Numbered from the stretch's first letter, positions 1 through 6,190 are shown. The stretch: 7,545 bases of DNA from Mobilitalea sp. (GCA_029974875.1 JARKQP010000423.1:1-7545), one strand, 5' to 3'. The notes: a model not told the origin generated them from the letters alone. Program-made: numbers and translations.

Positions 1-273
1 ATAAGTTTTTTATAAAATGACTAATTTATTATGGATTTTTTGGCAGGAAAGGTGTTATTATCTAATTGATAGATTATGAAATCAAGTAATAACAAAGCAG
101 GCAATGAGCATAATAAATGTATTGGGTCCTATGAATCTGAAAAGAGCGAAAATGAATTTCCGCAATAAGAGAAAAGCCCATGATACAGGAATTATAAAAT
201 GCACAAAAAACAAAAGTTTTTGATTTAAATAATCATCAAATTCATCATATTGCTGAATTAGGAAAAGAAAGCC
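1..273. other. AT-rich upstream region without a convincing gene
   Basis: This stretch is visibly more AT-rich than the coding part of the window, and I find no reading frame with a good ribosome binding site. The best short frame starts at ATG 131 and would encode about 30 lysine-rich residues, but nothing resembling a Shine-Dalgarno sequence precedes it. A nested hairpin is present: TGTTATTA (53-60) pairs with TAATAACA (87-94), and inside it TTGAT (66-70) pairs with ATCAA (81-85). No T-tract follows it, so it is not an obvious terminator. A second weak dyad is TTTGAT (219-224) with ATCAAA (235-240). The end of the upstream neighbour gene is not recognisable here. Confidence 0.5.
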
Positions 274-302
274 TTGATATTTTATTCATAATTAGGTAAA
301 AT
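274..302 (+). promoter_or_regulatory. Candidate sigma-A promoter for the gap operon
   Basis: TTGATA (274-279) and TAAAAT (297-302) are separated by exactly 17 bp, and each box differs from the sigma-A consensus at one position. Transcription would begin near 309, giving gap a leader of about 170 nt that includes the whole 25-bp repeat array at 352-451. No experimental start is known; other possible promoters lie closer to the gene. Confidence 0.5.
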
Positions 303-322
303 AAATCTGCATTGAGATTTTT

Positions 323-365
323 TTGTCAATGTACCTGGCACAATATGATTAATTACTGTTATAAG
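323..365 (+). promoter_or_regulatory. Weaker alternative promoter elements upstream of gap
   Basis: TTGTCA (323-328) is followed after only 15 bp by TATGAT (344-349), a good -10 box at a short spacing. Slightly downstream, TG-T-TATAAG (TG at 357-358, hexamer 360-365) resembles an extended -10 element without a clear -35, and it lies inside the first 25-bp repeat. If either is used, a protein bound to the repeats would directly block RNA polymerase. These elements compete with the better-spaced promoter at 274-302. Confidence 0.25.
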
Positions 366-451
366 ACAGTAAATGATTTACTATTTGATGATGGTAAACA
401 ATTTACTACCGTATGATAGTAAAAAAATTACTACCATATGGTAGTGGTTAA
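352..451. repeat. Four tandem 25-bp dyad-symmetric repeats (operator-like array)
   Basis: Four contiguous units occupy 352-376, 377-401, 402-426 and 427-451. By eye, unit 3 matches unit 1 at 16 of 25 positions, unit 2 at 19 and unit 4 at 18. Each begins with TTACT or TTTACT and most carry AGTAA or GTAAA about ten bases later, so each unit is itself a dyad. Unit 1 has TTACTGT (353-359) against ACAGTAA (366-372); unit 3 has TTTACTA (402-408) against TAGTAAA (417-423); unit 4 contains the perfect 16-bp palindrome ACTACCATATGGTAGT (430-445). The array ends 15 bp before the gap ribosome binding site. It may be a multi-site repressor operator or a series of hairpins in the gap leader RNA. It does not resemble the CggR operator of Bacillus, and no regulator gene adjoins it. 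Confidence 0.7.
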
Positions 452-480
452 TAAATTTAAACATTTAGGAGGAATTAATC

Positions 481-1488
481 ATGGCAGTAAAAGTAGCAAT
501 TAATGGTTTTGGACGTATTGGCCGTCTTGCATTCAGACAGATGTTCGGCGCAGAAGGTTACGAAGTTGTTGCTATCAACGACTTAACAGACGCAAAAATG
601 TTAGCACATTTATTGAAATATGACACAGCACAGGGAAGATATGTTGGTCACACAGTAGAAGCAAAAGAAAAATCAATCGTAGTTGATGGTAAGGAAATCC
701 AGATCTACGCTCAGAAGAATCCTGCTGATTTACCTTGGGGTGAGTTGAATGTTGACGTAGTTCTTGAGTGTACAGGCTTCTTTACATCCAAGGCTAAAGC
801 ACAGGCACATATCGATGCAGGTGCTAAGAAGGTAGTTATCTCCGCTCCGGCTGGTGATGACCTTCCTACTGTCGTATTCAGCGTTAACGAGGATACCTTA
901 AAGGCTTCTGATACCATTATCTCTGCAGCATCCTGTACAACAAACTGCTTAGCTCCTATGGCAGATACATTAAATAAGTTAGCACCGGTAGAAAAAGGCT
1001 TCATGACAACAATCCACGCTTACACAGGTGATCAGATGACATTGGACGGCCCTCATCCAAAGGGAGATTTAAGAAGAGCGCGTGCAGCAGCAGCTAATAT
1101 CGTTCCTAACTCCACAGGCGCAGCTAAAGCAATCGGCCTTGTTATTCCTGAGTTATCCGGTAAATTAGACGGCGCAGCACAGAGAGTTCCTGTTCCTACA
1201 GGTTCCCTTACTGAATTAGTTGCTGTTGTCAGCGGTAAGGTTTCTAAGGCTGATATCAATGCAGCAATGAAGGCAGCTTCCAGTGCATCCTTCGGTTATA
1301 CAGAGGAAGAGTTAGTATCTTCCGATATCGTTGGCATTACAGAAGGTTCCTTATTTGATGCTACCCAGACCAAGGTTACTGATCTTGGGGACAAGACCTT
1401 AGTTAAGGTTGTTTCCTGGTATGATAATGAGAATTCCTACACAAGCCAGATGGTTAGGACAATCAAATATTTTGCTGAATTAGCATAA
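481..1488 (+). CDS. gap: Glyceraldehyde-3-phosphate dehydrogenase, type I
   Basis: This cytosolic enzyme oxidises and phosphorylates glyceraldehyde 3-phosphate to 1,3-bisphosphoglycerate, reducing NAD+. The 335-residue product has the usual family length. The N-terminal Rossmann fold shows NGFGRIGR at residues 8-15, and Asp34 at the end of the second strand suggests preference for NAD over NADP. The active site is SCTTNCLAP, with catalytic Cys152 and the assisting His179 in [10 protein letters not shown]. The C-terminal WYDNENSY motif is intact. The ATG is preceded by AGGAGG (467-472) at 8 nt, which fixes the start. Gap is first in the cluster and is followed by an intrinsic terminator at 1526, so many transcripts probably carry gap alone. 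No cggR-type regulator gene lies in the 480 bp upstream, unlike Bacillus. Identification is secure. Confidence 0.98.
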   Translation: MAVKVAINGFGRIGRLAFRQMFGAEGYEVVAINDLTDAKMLAHLLKYDTAQGRYVGHTVEAKEKSIVVDGKEIQIYAQKNPADLPWGELNVDVVLECTGFFTSKAKAQAHIDAGAKKVVISAPAGDDLPTVVFSVNEDTLKASDTIISAASCTTNCLAPMADTLNKLAPVEKGFMTTIHAYTGDQMTLDGPHPKGDLRRARAAAANIVPNSTGAAKAIGLVIPELSGKLDGAAQRVPVPTGSLTELVAVVSGKVSKADINAAMKAASSASFGYTEEELVSSDIVGITEGSLFDATQTKVTDLGDKTLVKVVSWYDNENSYTSQMVRTIKYFAELA

Positions 1489-1525
1489 TAGATATCTGGT
1501 ATTAGTGTTTCATTGATCCATCATG

Positions 1526-1553
1526 GGTCCGGTCTTTCAGGACCGGACCTTTT
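1526..1553 (+). terminator. Intrinsic terminator after gap
   Basis: GGTCCGGTC (1526-1534) pairs perfectly with GACCGGACC (1541-1549) around the six-base loop TTTCAG. TTTT follows at once (1550-1553), then a further T-rich stretch. The 9-bp GC-rich stem followed by Ts is a standard Rho-independent terminator. Because no strong promoter is visible before pgk, it probably works incompletely, lowering transcription of pgk and later genes relative to gap. Confidence 0.8.
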
Positions 1554-1564
1554 ATACTTTATTT

Positions 1565-1592
1565 AAGAAAAGCACCTAGGCTGGCTTTTCTT
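1565..1592. other. Second hairpin in the gap-pgk spacer
   Basis: AAGAAAAGC (1565-1573) pairs perfectly with GCTTTTCTT (1584-1592) around a ten-base loop that contains the palindrome CCTAGG. The 3' arm is itself T-rich, so the structure could back up the terminator just upstream or mark a processing point. On the opposite strand it is equally symmetric, but no gene there would use it. Confidence 0.45.
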
Positions 1593-1707
1593 AGTACATG
1601 ATAAATGAATCTGCCTGCAGCTTCATCCTGTGGGGTATCCCCGGTAGCTCTTTGTGCGCATCTGACAGAAAGTCAGTCACGAAAATCAGTCATAAAGATA
1701 TATGCAA

Positions 1708-1746
1708 GGAGTCTTCGGGAAGTACTCCCCAACATCGAAAGGAGTA
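1708..1746 (+). promoter_or_regulatory. Possible alternative-pairing switch over the pgk ribosome binding site
   Basis: Three short segments compete for pairing. GGAGT (1708-1712) can pair with ACTCC (1724-1728), extended by CTT/AAG to an 8-bp hairpin with one bulged T at 1723. The same TACTCC (1723-1728) is also a perfect complement of GGAGTA (1741-1746), which contains most of the pgk Shine-Dalgarno sequence AAAGGAG (1738-1744). The upstream hairpin forms first and would leave the ribosome binding site free; losing it would allow the second pairing to hide the site. This is inferred from complementarity only. Confidence 0.4.
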
Positions 1747-1751
1747 AGTAC

Positions 1752-2942
1752 ATGTTAAATAAGAAATCAGTAGATGATATTAACGTAAAAGGTAAAAGGG
1801 TCTTAGTCAGATGTGACTTCAACGTTCCCTTACAGGAAGGAAAGATTACAGATGAGAACCGTCTGGTAGCAGCACTTCCTACTATTAAAAAGCTGGTAGG
1901 TGATGGTGGTAAGATAATTCTTTGCTCCCATTTAGGTAAGCCCAAGGGTGAGCCGAAGCCGGAATTATCCTTAGCTCCTGTAGCAGTGAGATTAGCCGGG
2001 CTCTTAGGACAGGAAGTAAAATTTGCTAAGGACGACAACGTAGTTGGCGAGAATGCAAAGGCTGCTGTTGCTGCAATGAAGGATGGCGATGTGGTTCTTC
2101 TTGAGAATACCCGCTACAGGGCAGAGGAGACAAAGAATGGTGAAGCCTTCAGCAAGGAATTAGCTTCCCTTTGTGACGTATTTGTAAATGATGCCTTCGG
2201 TACTGCCCATAGGGCACATTGCTCCAACGTGGGTGTTACCCAGTTCGTGGACACGGCCGTTGTTGGTTACTTAATGCAGAAGGAGATTGAATTCCTTGGC
2301 AATGCAGTTAATAATCCGAAGAGACCTTTCGTTGCAATCCTTGGCGGTTCCAAGGTTTCCAGCAAGATTTCCGTAATTGAGAATCTTCTGGATAAGGTGG
2401 ATACCTTAATCATTGGCGGTGGTATGGCTTATACCTTCTTAAAGGCTATGGGCAAGGAGACCGGTAAATCCTTATTAGAGCCTGATTACATTGATTACGC
2501 TAAGAAAATGCTTGATAAAGCGGCAGAAAAGAATGTTAAGATGTTAATCCCGGTTGATAATGTTGTTGCTGCAGAATTCAGCAACGATGCAGCTTTTAAG
2601 ACCGTTGGACAGGATATCGAAGAAGGCTATCTGGGACTTGATATCGGTGAGGAGACTTGTAAGCTGTATGCTGATGCGATCAAGGATGCAAAGACTGTGG
2701 TTTGGAATGGACCTATGGGTGTATTCGAGATGTCTAACTTTGCCGCAGGCACTATTGCAATTGCTAAAGCATTATCAGAAATTGATGCAACTACGATCAT
2801 CGGTGGTGGTGACTCCGCAGCAGCAGTTAATATCCTTGGCTTCGGCGATAAGATGACACATATTTCAACAGGCGGCGGCGCTTCCTTAGAATTCCTTGAG
2901 GGCAAGGAGCTTCCTGGCGTTGCGGCGGCTAACGACAAATAA
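1752..2942 (+). CDS. pgk: Phosphoglycerate kinase
   Basis: This enzyme transfers the acyl phosphate of 1,3-bisphosphoglycerate to ADP, giving ATP and 3-phosphoglycerate in the cytosol. The chosen start gives 396 residues, the normal length for a bacterial monomeric PGK. The N-terminal substrate domain shows RCDFNVPL (residues 20-27), SHLGKP (59-64) and [10 protein letters not shown] (147-156). The C-terminal nucleotide domain shows WNGPMGVFE (318-326) and GGGDSAAA (351-358). The frame stays open upstream to ATG 1605, but that extension lacks a ribosome binding site and does not look like PGK sequence; ATG 1752 has AAAGGAG seven bases ahead. The 263-nt spacer after gap carries a terminator, a hairpin and the possible ribosome-site switch. 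I see no strong separate promoter, so expression probably depends on readthrough from gap. Identification is secure. Confidence 0.97.
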   Translation: MLNKKSVDDINVKGKRVLVRCDFNVPLQEGKITDENRLVAALPTIKKLVGDGGKIILCSHLGKPKGEPKPELSLAPVAVRLAGLLGQEVKFAKDDNVVGENAKAAVAAMKDGDVVLLENTRYRAEETKNGEAFSKELASLCDVFVNDAFGTAHRAHCSNVGVTQFVDTAVVGYLMQKEIEFLGNAVNNPKRPFVAILGGSKVSSKISVIENLLDKVDTLIIGGGMAYTFLKAMGKETGKSLLEPDYIDYAKKMLDKAAEKNVKMLIPVDNVVAAEFSNDAAFKTVGQDIEEGYLGLDIGEETCKLYADAIKDAKTVVWNGPMGVFEMSNFAAGTIAIAKALSEIDATTIIGGGDSAAAVNILGFGDKMTHISTGGGASLEFLEGKELPGVAAANDK

Positions 2943-2997
2943 TAAGATGAAGTATAAATGATTAAAGCGTCAAATAGGTAAGATTTAGGATCTGAGA

Positions 2998-3112
2998 TGA
3001 ATGCGAGCGCATATATGCATCTGGCTTGCCTTTAACATCGTATGATTACCAAGTGCAGGCAATCATACGAGGCCCGGTCTGCGCCATATGCATATATATG
3101 TGCTCGCATTCA
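2998..3112. repeat. 115-bp nested inverted repeat in the pgk-tpiA spacer
   Basis: The outer arms are 2998-3025 and 3083-3112. They begin with 11 perfect pairs (TGAATGCGAGC against GCTCGCATTCA) and continue through a G:U pair, a two-base AT bulge and one mismatch, about 27 Watson-Crick pairs in all. Inside, TCGTATGATT (3038-3047) pairs perfectly with AATCATACGA (3061-3070) around a 13-base loop. TTGCCT (3026-3031) can alternatively pair with AGGCAA (3057-3062). No T-tract follows on either strand, so it is not a standard terminator. It may be an RNA stability or processing element for the tpiA message, or a dispersed palindromic repeat or small non-autonomous element. It lies 58 bp before tpiA. 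Confidence 0.7.
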
Positions 3113-3170
3113 CCGCGATAGTTATAGAAAGACTTTTGACGCCCGAATCATAAAATATAGGAGGGTCATT

Positions 3171-3917
3171 ATGCGTAAAAAGATAATTGCAGGTAACTGG
3201 AAGATGAATAAAACCCCGGCTGAGACAGTTGCCTTAATTGATGAGTTAAAGCCTTTGGTAGTTACAGAGGATGCGGATGTAGTATTTTGCGTGCCGGCAA
3301 TCAGCCTGACAACAGCATTAGAAGCTGCAAAGGGCACTAATATTGAAATCGGTGCACAGAACATGTATTTCGAAGAGAGCGGCGCATATACCGGTGAGAT
3401 CGCTCCTAACATGCTGACCAGCATTGGCGTGAAGTATGTAATTATCGGACATTCCGAGAGAAGAGAGTATTTTGCAGAGACAGACGAGACTGTGAACAAA
3501 AAGGTATTAAAGGCATTTGAGCATGGTATTACACCGATTGTATGCTGTGGCGAGTCCTTAAAGCAGAGAGAGCAGGGAATCACCATTGACTGGATCCGTC
3601 AGCAGATTAAGATTGCCTTCTTAAGCGTAACAGCAGACCAGGCGAAGGCAGCAGTGATTGCTTATGAGCCGATCTGGGCTATCGGTACCGGTAAGGTTGC
3701 TACCACAGAGCAGGCAGAGGAAGTTTGCAAGGCCATCCGTGAGTGTATCGCAGAGATCTATGACGCAGCTACTGCAGCAGCAATCCGTATCCAGTACGGC
3801 GGCAGCGTAACAGCAGCCAGTGCGGCTGAATTATTTGGACAGCCGGATATTGACGGCGGCTTAGTTGGCGGCGCAAGCTTGAAGGCAGATTTTGGTAAGA
3901 TTGTTAATTATAAATAA
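3171..3917 (+). CDS. tpiA: Triosephosphate isomerase
   Basis: This enzyme interconverts dihydroxyacetone phosphate and glyceraldehyde 3-phosphate, feeding the gap reaction. The product has 248 residues, typical for this homodimeric TIM barrel. The N-terminal GNWKMN contains Asn9 and catalytic Lys11; the electrophile His94 lies in IIGHSERR; and the catalytic base Glu166 lies in [12 protein letters not shown], which leads into the mobile phosphate-gripping loop. YGGSV and the GGLVGGASL phosphate-binding segment are present near the C-terminus. ATG 3171 follows AGGAGG (3159-3164) at 6 nt. An in-frame start at 3042 would run through the inverted repeat and is rejected. The 228-nt spacer from pgk is dominated by that repeat and shows no convincing promoter, so tpiA is probably cotranscribed with pgk. 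Identification is secure. Confidence 0.98.
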   Translation: MRKKIIAGNWKMNKTPAETVALIDELKPLVVTEDADVVFCVPAISLTTALEAAKGTNIEIGAQNMYFEESGAYTGEIAPNMLTSIGVKYVIIGHSERREYFAETDETVNKKVLKAFEHGITPIVCCGESLKQREQGITIDWIRQQIKIAFLSVTADQAKAAVIAYEPIWAIGTGKVATTEQAEEVCKAIRECIAEIYDAATAAAIRIQYGGSVTAASAAELFGQPDIDGGLVGGASLKADFGKIVNYK

Positions 3918-3989
3918 TATGTGATGAATGAAAGCTTGGACTGTGGCTTCATTTGTCAACAAAATATCCGGGCAGCAACCGGAGTTAAC

Positions 3990-4022
3990 GCTCTTGACAG
4001 GGCTCATACCTCTGTCAGGGGC
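3990..4022 (+). other. Strong hairpin in the tpiA-gpmI spacer
   Basis: Positions 3990-4002 pair with 4010-4022 to form a 13-bp stem, four of the pairs being G:U, around a seven-base loop; the core is TGACAG (3995-4000) against CTGTCA (4012-4017). A run of six Ts occurs only at 4033-4038, ten bases after the stem, too far for a standard terminator, so attenuation or RNA processing is more likely. The 242-nt spacer holds smaller hairpins: AATGAAAGC/GCTTCATT (3927-3953, one bulge), TCCGG/CCGGA (3967-3983), TGTGG/CCACA (4088-4108) and GCCGC/GCGGC (4128-4143). The last ends five bases before the gpmI ribosome binding site. Confidence 0.5.
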
Positions 4023-4159
4023 CTTCGAAAAATTTTTTCATTCCATCGTGACCTTTATAGGGGCGTGGATTGAAATAAGTAAATAAATGTGGAGTTACAT
4101 ATCCCACAGAGTGGTTAATGAGTGTTTGCCGCCAAACCGCGGCTGAATGGAGGAATAGC

Positions 4160-5701
4160 ATGAGTAAGAGACCTACAGTATTAATGATATTAGATGGCTT
4201 TGGGCTCAATGAGAGAGTAGAAGCAAATGCATTTGCTGAGGCAAAGAAGCCTAATATTGACCGGTTAATGAAGGAATATCCTTTTGTAAAGGGATATGCA
4301 AGCGGAATGGCAGTAGGCCTTCCGGATGGCCAGATGGGTAATTCGGAGGTTGGACATATCAACATGGGTGCAGGAAGGATTGTATACCAGGAGCTGACAA
4401 GGATAACGAAGGAAATCCAGGATGGAACCTTTTATAAAAATCCTGCATTATTGGAGGCAATAGAAAATTGCAAGAAAAATGATACTGACCTGCATTTATT
4501 CGGATTGCTTTCCGATGGCGGTGTACACAGCCATAACACCCACCTTTATGCATTGTTGGAGCTGGCGAAGAGGGAAGAACTAAAGAATGTATATGTACAT
4601 GCATTCCTGGATGGCAGGGATACTCCCCCCGCTTCTGGTAAAGGCTATATAGAGCAGCTTCAGGATCAGATGAAATCCATTGGCATCGGTAAGGTCGCTT
4701 CCGTCATGGGCCGTTATTATGCGATGGACCGTGATAACCGTTGGGACCGTGTAGAAAAGGCTTACCGTGCCATGGTACTTGGAGAGGGAGAAACAGCAGA
4801 AAGCGCTGTGGCTGCCGTGCAGAATTCTTACGACGTGGAGAAATTTGACGAATTTGTACTGCCGACGGTAGTCCTGGATAACGGCAAGCCCGTTGCGACA
4901 ATCAAGGAAAAGGATTCAGTTATTTTCTTCAACTTCAGACCTGACAGGGCGAGGGAAATCACAAGGACATTCTGTGATGACGAGTTTAGCGGCTTTGACC
5001 GTGCAAAGAGGATGGAGCTGACCTATGTCTGCTTTACGGAGTATGACATAACAATTCAGAATAAAATAGCGGCTTTCCATAAGATTTCCCTGGATAATAC
5101 CTTCGGACAGTTTCTTGCAGCCAACCATAAGACACAGCTGCGTCTGGCAGAGACAGAGAAGTACGCACATGTTACCTTCTTCTTCAATGCCGGGGTTGAG
5201 GTTCCAAACGTAGGTGAGGACCGTATCCTCGTAAAATCACCTAAGGTTGCTACCTATGACCTGCAGCCGGAGATGAGCGCTTACGAGGTTGCGGATAACT
5301 TGGTTGAAGCTATTAAATCAGAAAAATATGATGTTATCGTGGTAAACTTCGCTAACCCTGATATGGTAGGCCATACAGGTATTGAATCGGCAGCCATTAA
5401 GGCAATCGAAGCAGTTGACCAATGTGTTGGCAGGGCAGTGGAGGCACTGTTATCCGTTGACGGGCAGATGTTCATCTGTGCAGACCACGGAAATGCCGAG
5501 CAATTAATTGATTATGAGACACGTGACCCCTTCACTGCACATACAACAAATCCGGTTCCATTTATCCTGGTGAACTATGACAGGGATTATACCCTGGCAG
5601 AGGGCGGATGCCTTGCGGATATCATTCCAACCCTGATTGCAATGATGGGAATGGAAAAGCCGGTGGAGATGACCGGTAAATCCCTGTTGATTAAAAAATA
5701 A
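4160..5701 (+). CDS. gpmI: 2,3-bisphosphoglycerate-independent phosphoglycerate mutase
   Basis: This manganese-dependent cytosolic enzyme interconverts 3-phosphoglycerate and 2-phosphoglycerate through a phosphoserine intermediate. It belongs to the alkaline phosphatase superfamily and is unrelated to the cofactor-dependent mutase. The 513-residue product has the expected length. Metal ligand Asp12 (ILDGFG) and catalytic Ser62 (GNSEVGH) sit at the same numbers as in the Geobacillus enzyme. Substrate residues include His123 (DGGVHSH), Arg153-Asp154 (DGRDTPP) and the RPDRAREITR segment. The second metal set appears as NPDMVGHTG (Asp401, His405), ADHGNAE (Asp442, His443) and AHTTNP (His461). GGAGG (4149-4153) lies six bases before ATG 4160; the in-frame start at 4118 lacks such a site. 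It follows tpiA after a structured 242-nt spacer. No key residue is missing. Confidence 0.98.
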   Translation: MSKRPTVLMILDGFGLNERVEANAFAEAKKPNIDRLMKEYPFVKGYASGMAVGLPDGQMGNSEVGHINMGAGRIVYQELTRITKEIQDGTFYKNPALLEAIENCKKNDTDLHLFGLLSDGGVHSHNTHLYALLELAKREELKNVYVHAFLDGRDTPPASGKGYIEQLQDQMKSIGIGKVASVMGRYYAMDRDNRWDRVEKAYRAMVLGEGETAESAVAAVQNSYDVEKFDEFVLPTVVLDNGKPVATIKEKDSVIFFNFRPDRAREITRTFCDDEFSGFDRAKRMELTYVCFTEYDITIQNKIAAFHKISLDNTFGQFLAANHKTQLRLAETEKYAHVTFFFNAGVEVPNVGEDRILVKSPKVATYDLQPEMSAYEVADNLVEAIKSEKYDVIVVNFANPDMVGHTGIESAAIKAIEAVDQCVGRAVEALLSVDGQMFICADHGNAEQLIDYETRDPFTAHTTNPVPFILVNYDRDYTLAEGGCLADIIPTLIAMMGMEKPVEMTGKSLLIKK

Positions 5702-5702
5702 G

Positions 5703-5731
5703 TTGAAATAGTTCCTTATCTATGATAGAAT
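5703..5731 (+). promoter_or_regulatory. Candidate internal promoter for secG
   Basis: TTGAAA (5703-5708) and TAGAAT (5726-5731) are 17 bp apart, each one base from the sigma-A consensus, and TG at 5723-5724 forms an extended -10. The promoter starts two bases after the gpmI stop codon and would begin transcription near 5738, about 25 bases before the secG start. An imperfect dyad, CCTTAT (5714-5719) with ATAAGG (5730-5735), overlaps the -10 region and could be an operator or chance. It would let secG be expressed independently of glycolysis. Confidence 0.6.
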
Positions 5732-5762
5732 AAGGCTTAGTTTTGTAGGAGGTGTAGACAAG

Positions 5763-6005
5763 ATGGCAACCTTAAAGGTTATTGTACAGATCATTTATGT
5801 ATTAATATGTATAGCGATGGTAATTGTAGTACTGAGACAGGAAGGTAAATCAGCAGGTTTATCCGGAGCATTAACCGGTTCTGGTGAAACCTATTGGGCA
5901 AAGAATAAAGGGCGCTCAATGGAAGGCAATATGGAAAGAATAACGAAGTATTTAGCTGCTGCTTTTATGATACTGTCCATTGTTTTGAACCTGAATATCT
6001 GGTAA
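5763..6005 (+). CDS. secG: Preprotein translocase subunit SecG
   Basis: SecG is the small non-essential partner of SecY and SecE in the membrane export channel. The 80-residue product has the family pattern: a first hydrophobic helix at about residues 4-24, a cytoplasmic loop with RQEGKSAGLSGALTGSGE (about 25-42) and YWAKNKGR, then a second helix at about 61-79 ending near the C-terminus. AGGAGGTG (5747-5754) lies eight bases before the ATG, a strong site. It lies 61 bp after gpmI with its own probable promoter and is followed by a strong terminator. Neighbourhood to glycolytic genes is known in Firmicutes. From memory, Lachnospiraceae usually carry rnr and smpB after secG; here neither follows, and the next genes run in the opposite direction. 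Identification rests mainly on the loop motif and is strong. Confidence 0.94.
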   Translation: MATLKVIVQIIYVLICIAMVIVVLRQEGKSAGLSGALTGSGETYWAKNKGRSMEGNMERITKYLAAAFMILSIVLNLNIW

Positions 6006-6011
6006 TAAAAT

Positions 6012-6069
6012 ATAAAAAAGGGCTGCTGCACTACTGGTTAATGAACCGGTGGTGCACAGCCTATTTTTT
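6012..6069. terminator. Bidirectional intrinsic terminator between secG and the PadR operon
   Basis: On the + strand, GGCTG (6021-6025) and TGCACTACTGGTT (6027-6039) pair with AACCGGTGGTGCA (6044-6056) and CAGCC (6057-6061), with one bulged C at 6026 and two G:U pairs, around an AATG loop. Six Ts follow (6064-6069). On the - strand the same stem forms with two C:A mismatches in place of the G:U pairs, and TTTTTT follows (6019-6014). It ends secG and, in the other direction, the HAAS-protein gene. The wobble pattern makes the + strand version stronger. Confidence 0.85.
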
Positions 6070-6120
6070 AGGGCTGTTACTCTACAAATGATTCTTCATC
6101 TATGGAGCAGCAGCCCTTTT
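6016..6120. repeat. 105-bp segment with 14-bp perfect terminal inverted repeats
   Basis: AAAAGGGCTGCTGC (6016-6029) is the exact reverse complement of GCAGCAGCCCTTTT (6107-6120). A third, similar copy, GGGCTGTTAC (6071-6080), lies between them. On the + strand, 6071-6080 can pair with 6107-6116 and is followed by TTTT (6117-6120), giving a second terminator in tandem with the first. On the - strand, the distal arms can pair with each other before the T-run. No target duplication is visible next to the ends, so a compound terminator explains it better than a mobile element, but a dispersed repeat family is possible. Confidence 0.6.
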
Positions 6121-6159
6121 ACCTGGACCAATTATTAAGTTCTGGAATATAATCATTAA

Positions 6160-6177
6160 CTATACATGGATTGCCAT
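6160..6177 (-). other. Five-codon frame with a strong ribosome binding site (possible gene remnant)
   Basis: On the - strand, AAGGAG (6191-6186) overlaps the stop codon of the HAAS-protein gene and lies eight bases before ATG (6177-6175). The frame reads MAIHV and stops at TAG. Such a well-placed ribosome binding site before a five-codon frame may mark a third cistron lost by deletion, or may be chance. Nothing longer follows in any frame before the terminator. Confidence 0.2.
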
Positions 6178-6190
6178 AGTCTTTTCTCCT

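Noticed and set aside
131..223. Small lysine-rich protein gene upstream of gap
   Set aside because: No ribosome binding site and low-complexity AT-rich composition; not distinguishable from chance.
402..445. BlaI/MecI-type operator before gap
   Set aside because: The palindrome ACTACCATATGGTAGT recalls such sites but its half-sites are one base further apart, and no such regulator gene is present.
352..451. CRISPR array
   Set aside because: The units are contiguous without spacers, diverged, and there are no cas genes.
711..1259. Open frames on the opposite strand of gap, and similar ones opposite pgk, tpiA and gpmI
   Set aside because: They are antisense shadows of strongly conserved enzymes, with no ribosome binding sites or recognisable domains.
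1598..1747. A 49-codon leader-peptide-like frame ending just before pgk
   Set aside because: It has no ribosome binding site at its ATG, and the same DNA is open in another frame as well, so its openness is weak evidence.
1605..1751. N-terminal extension of pgk from an in-frame ATG at 1605
   Set aside because: No ribosome binding site precedes it, the extra 49 residues do not look like PGK, and ATG 1752 has a well-spaced AAAGGAG and gives the normal family length.
3136..3156. Promoter TTGACG with TAAAAT just before tpiA
   Set aside because: The spacing is only 9 bp, far too short for sigma-A.
3042..3170. Earlier in-frame start for tpiA
   Set aside because: It would translate through the inverted repeat, lacks a ribosome binding site, and the sequence from 3171 begins with the conserved start of the family.
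3994..4022. Promoter starting with the perfect -35 box TTGACA in the tpiA-gpmI spacer
   Set aside because: No -10 box is found at 16-18 bp; the hexamer is part of the hairpin stem.
4118..4159. Earlier in-frame start for gpmI
   Set aside because: No ribosome binding site; starting at 4160 places catalytic Asp12 and Ser62 at the standard positions.
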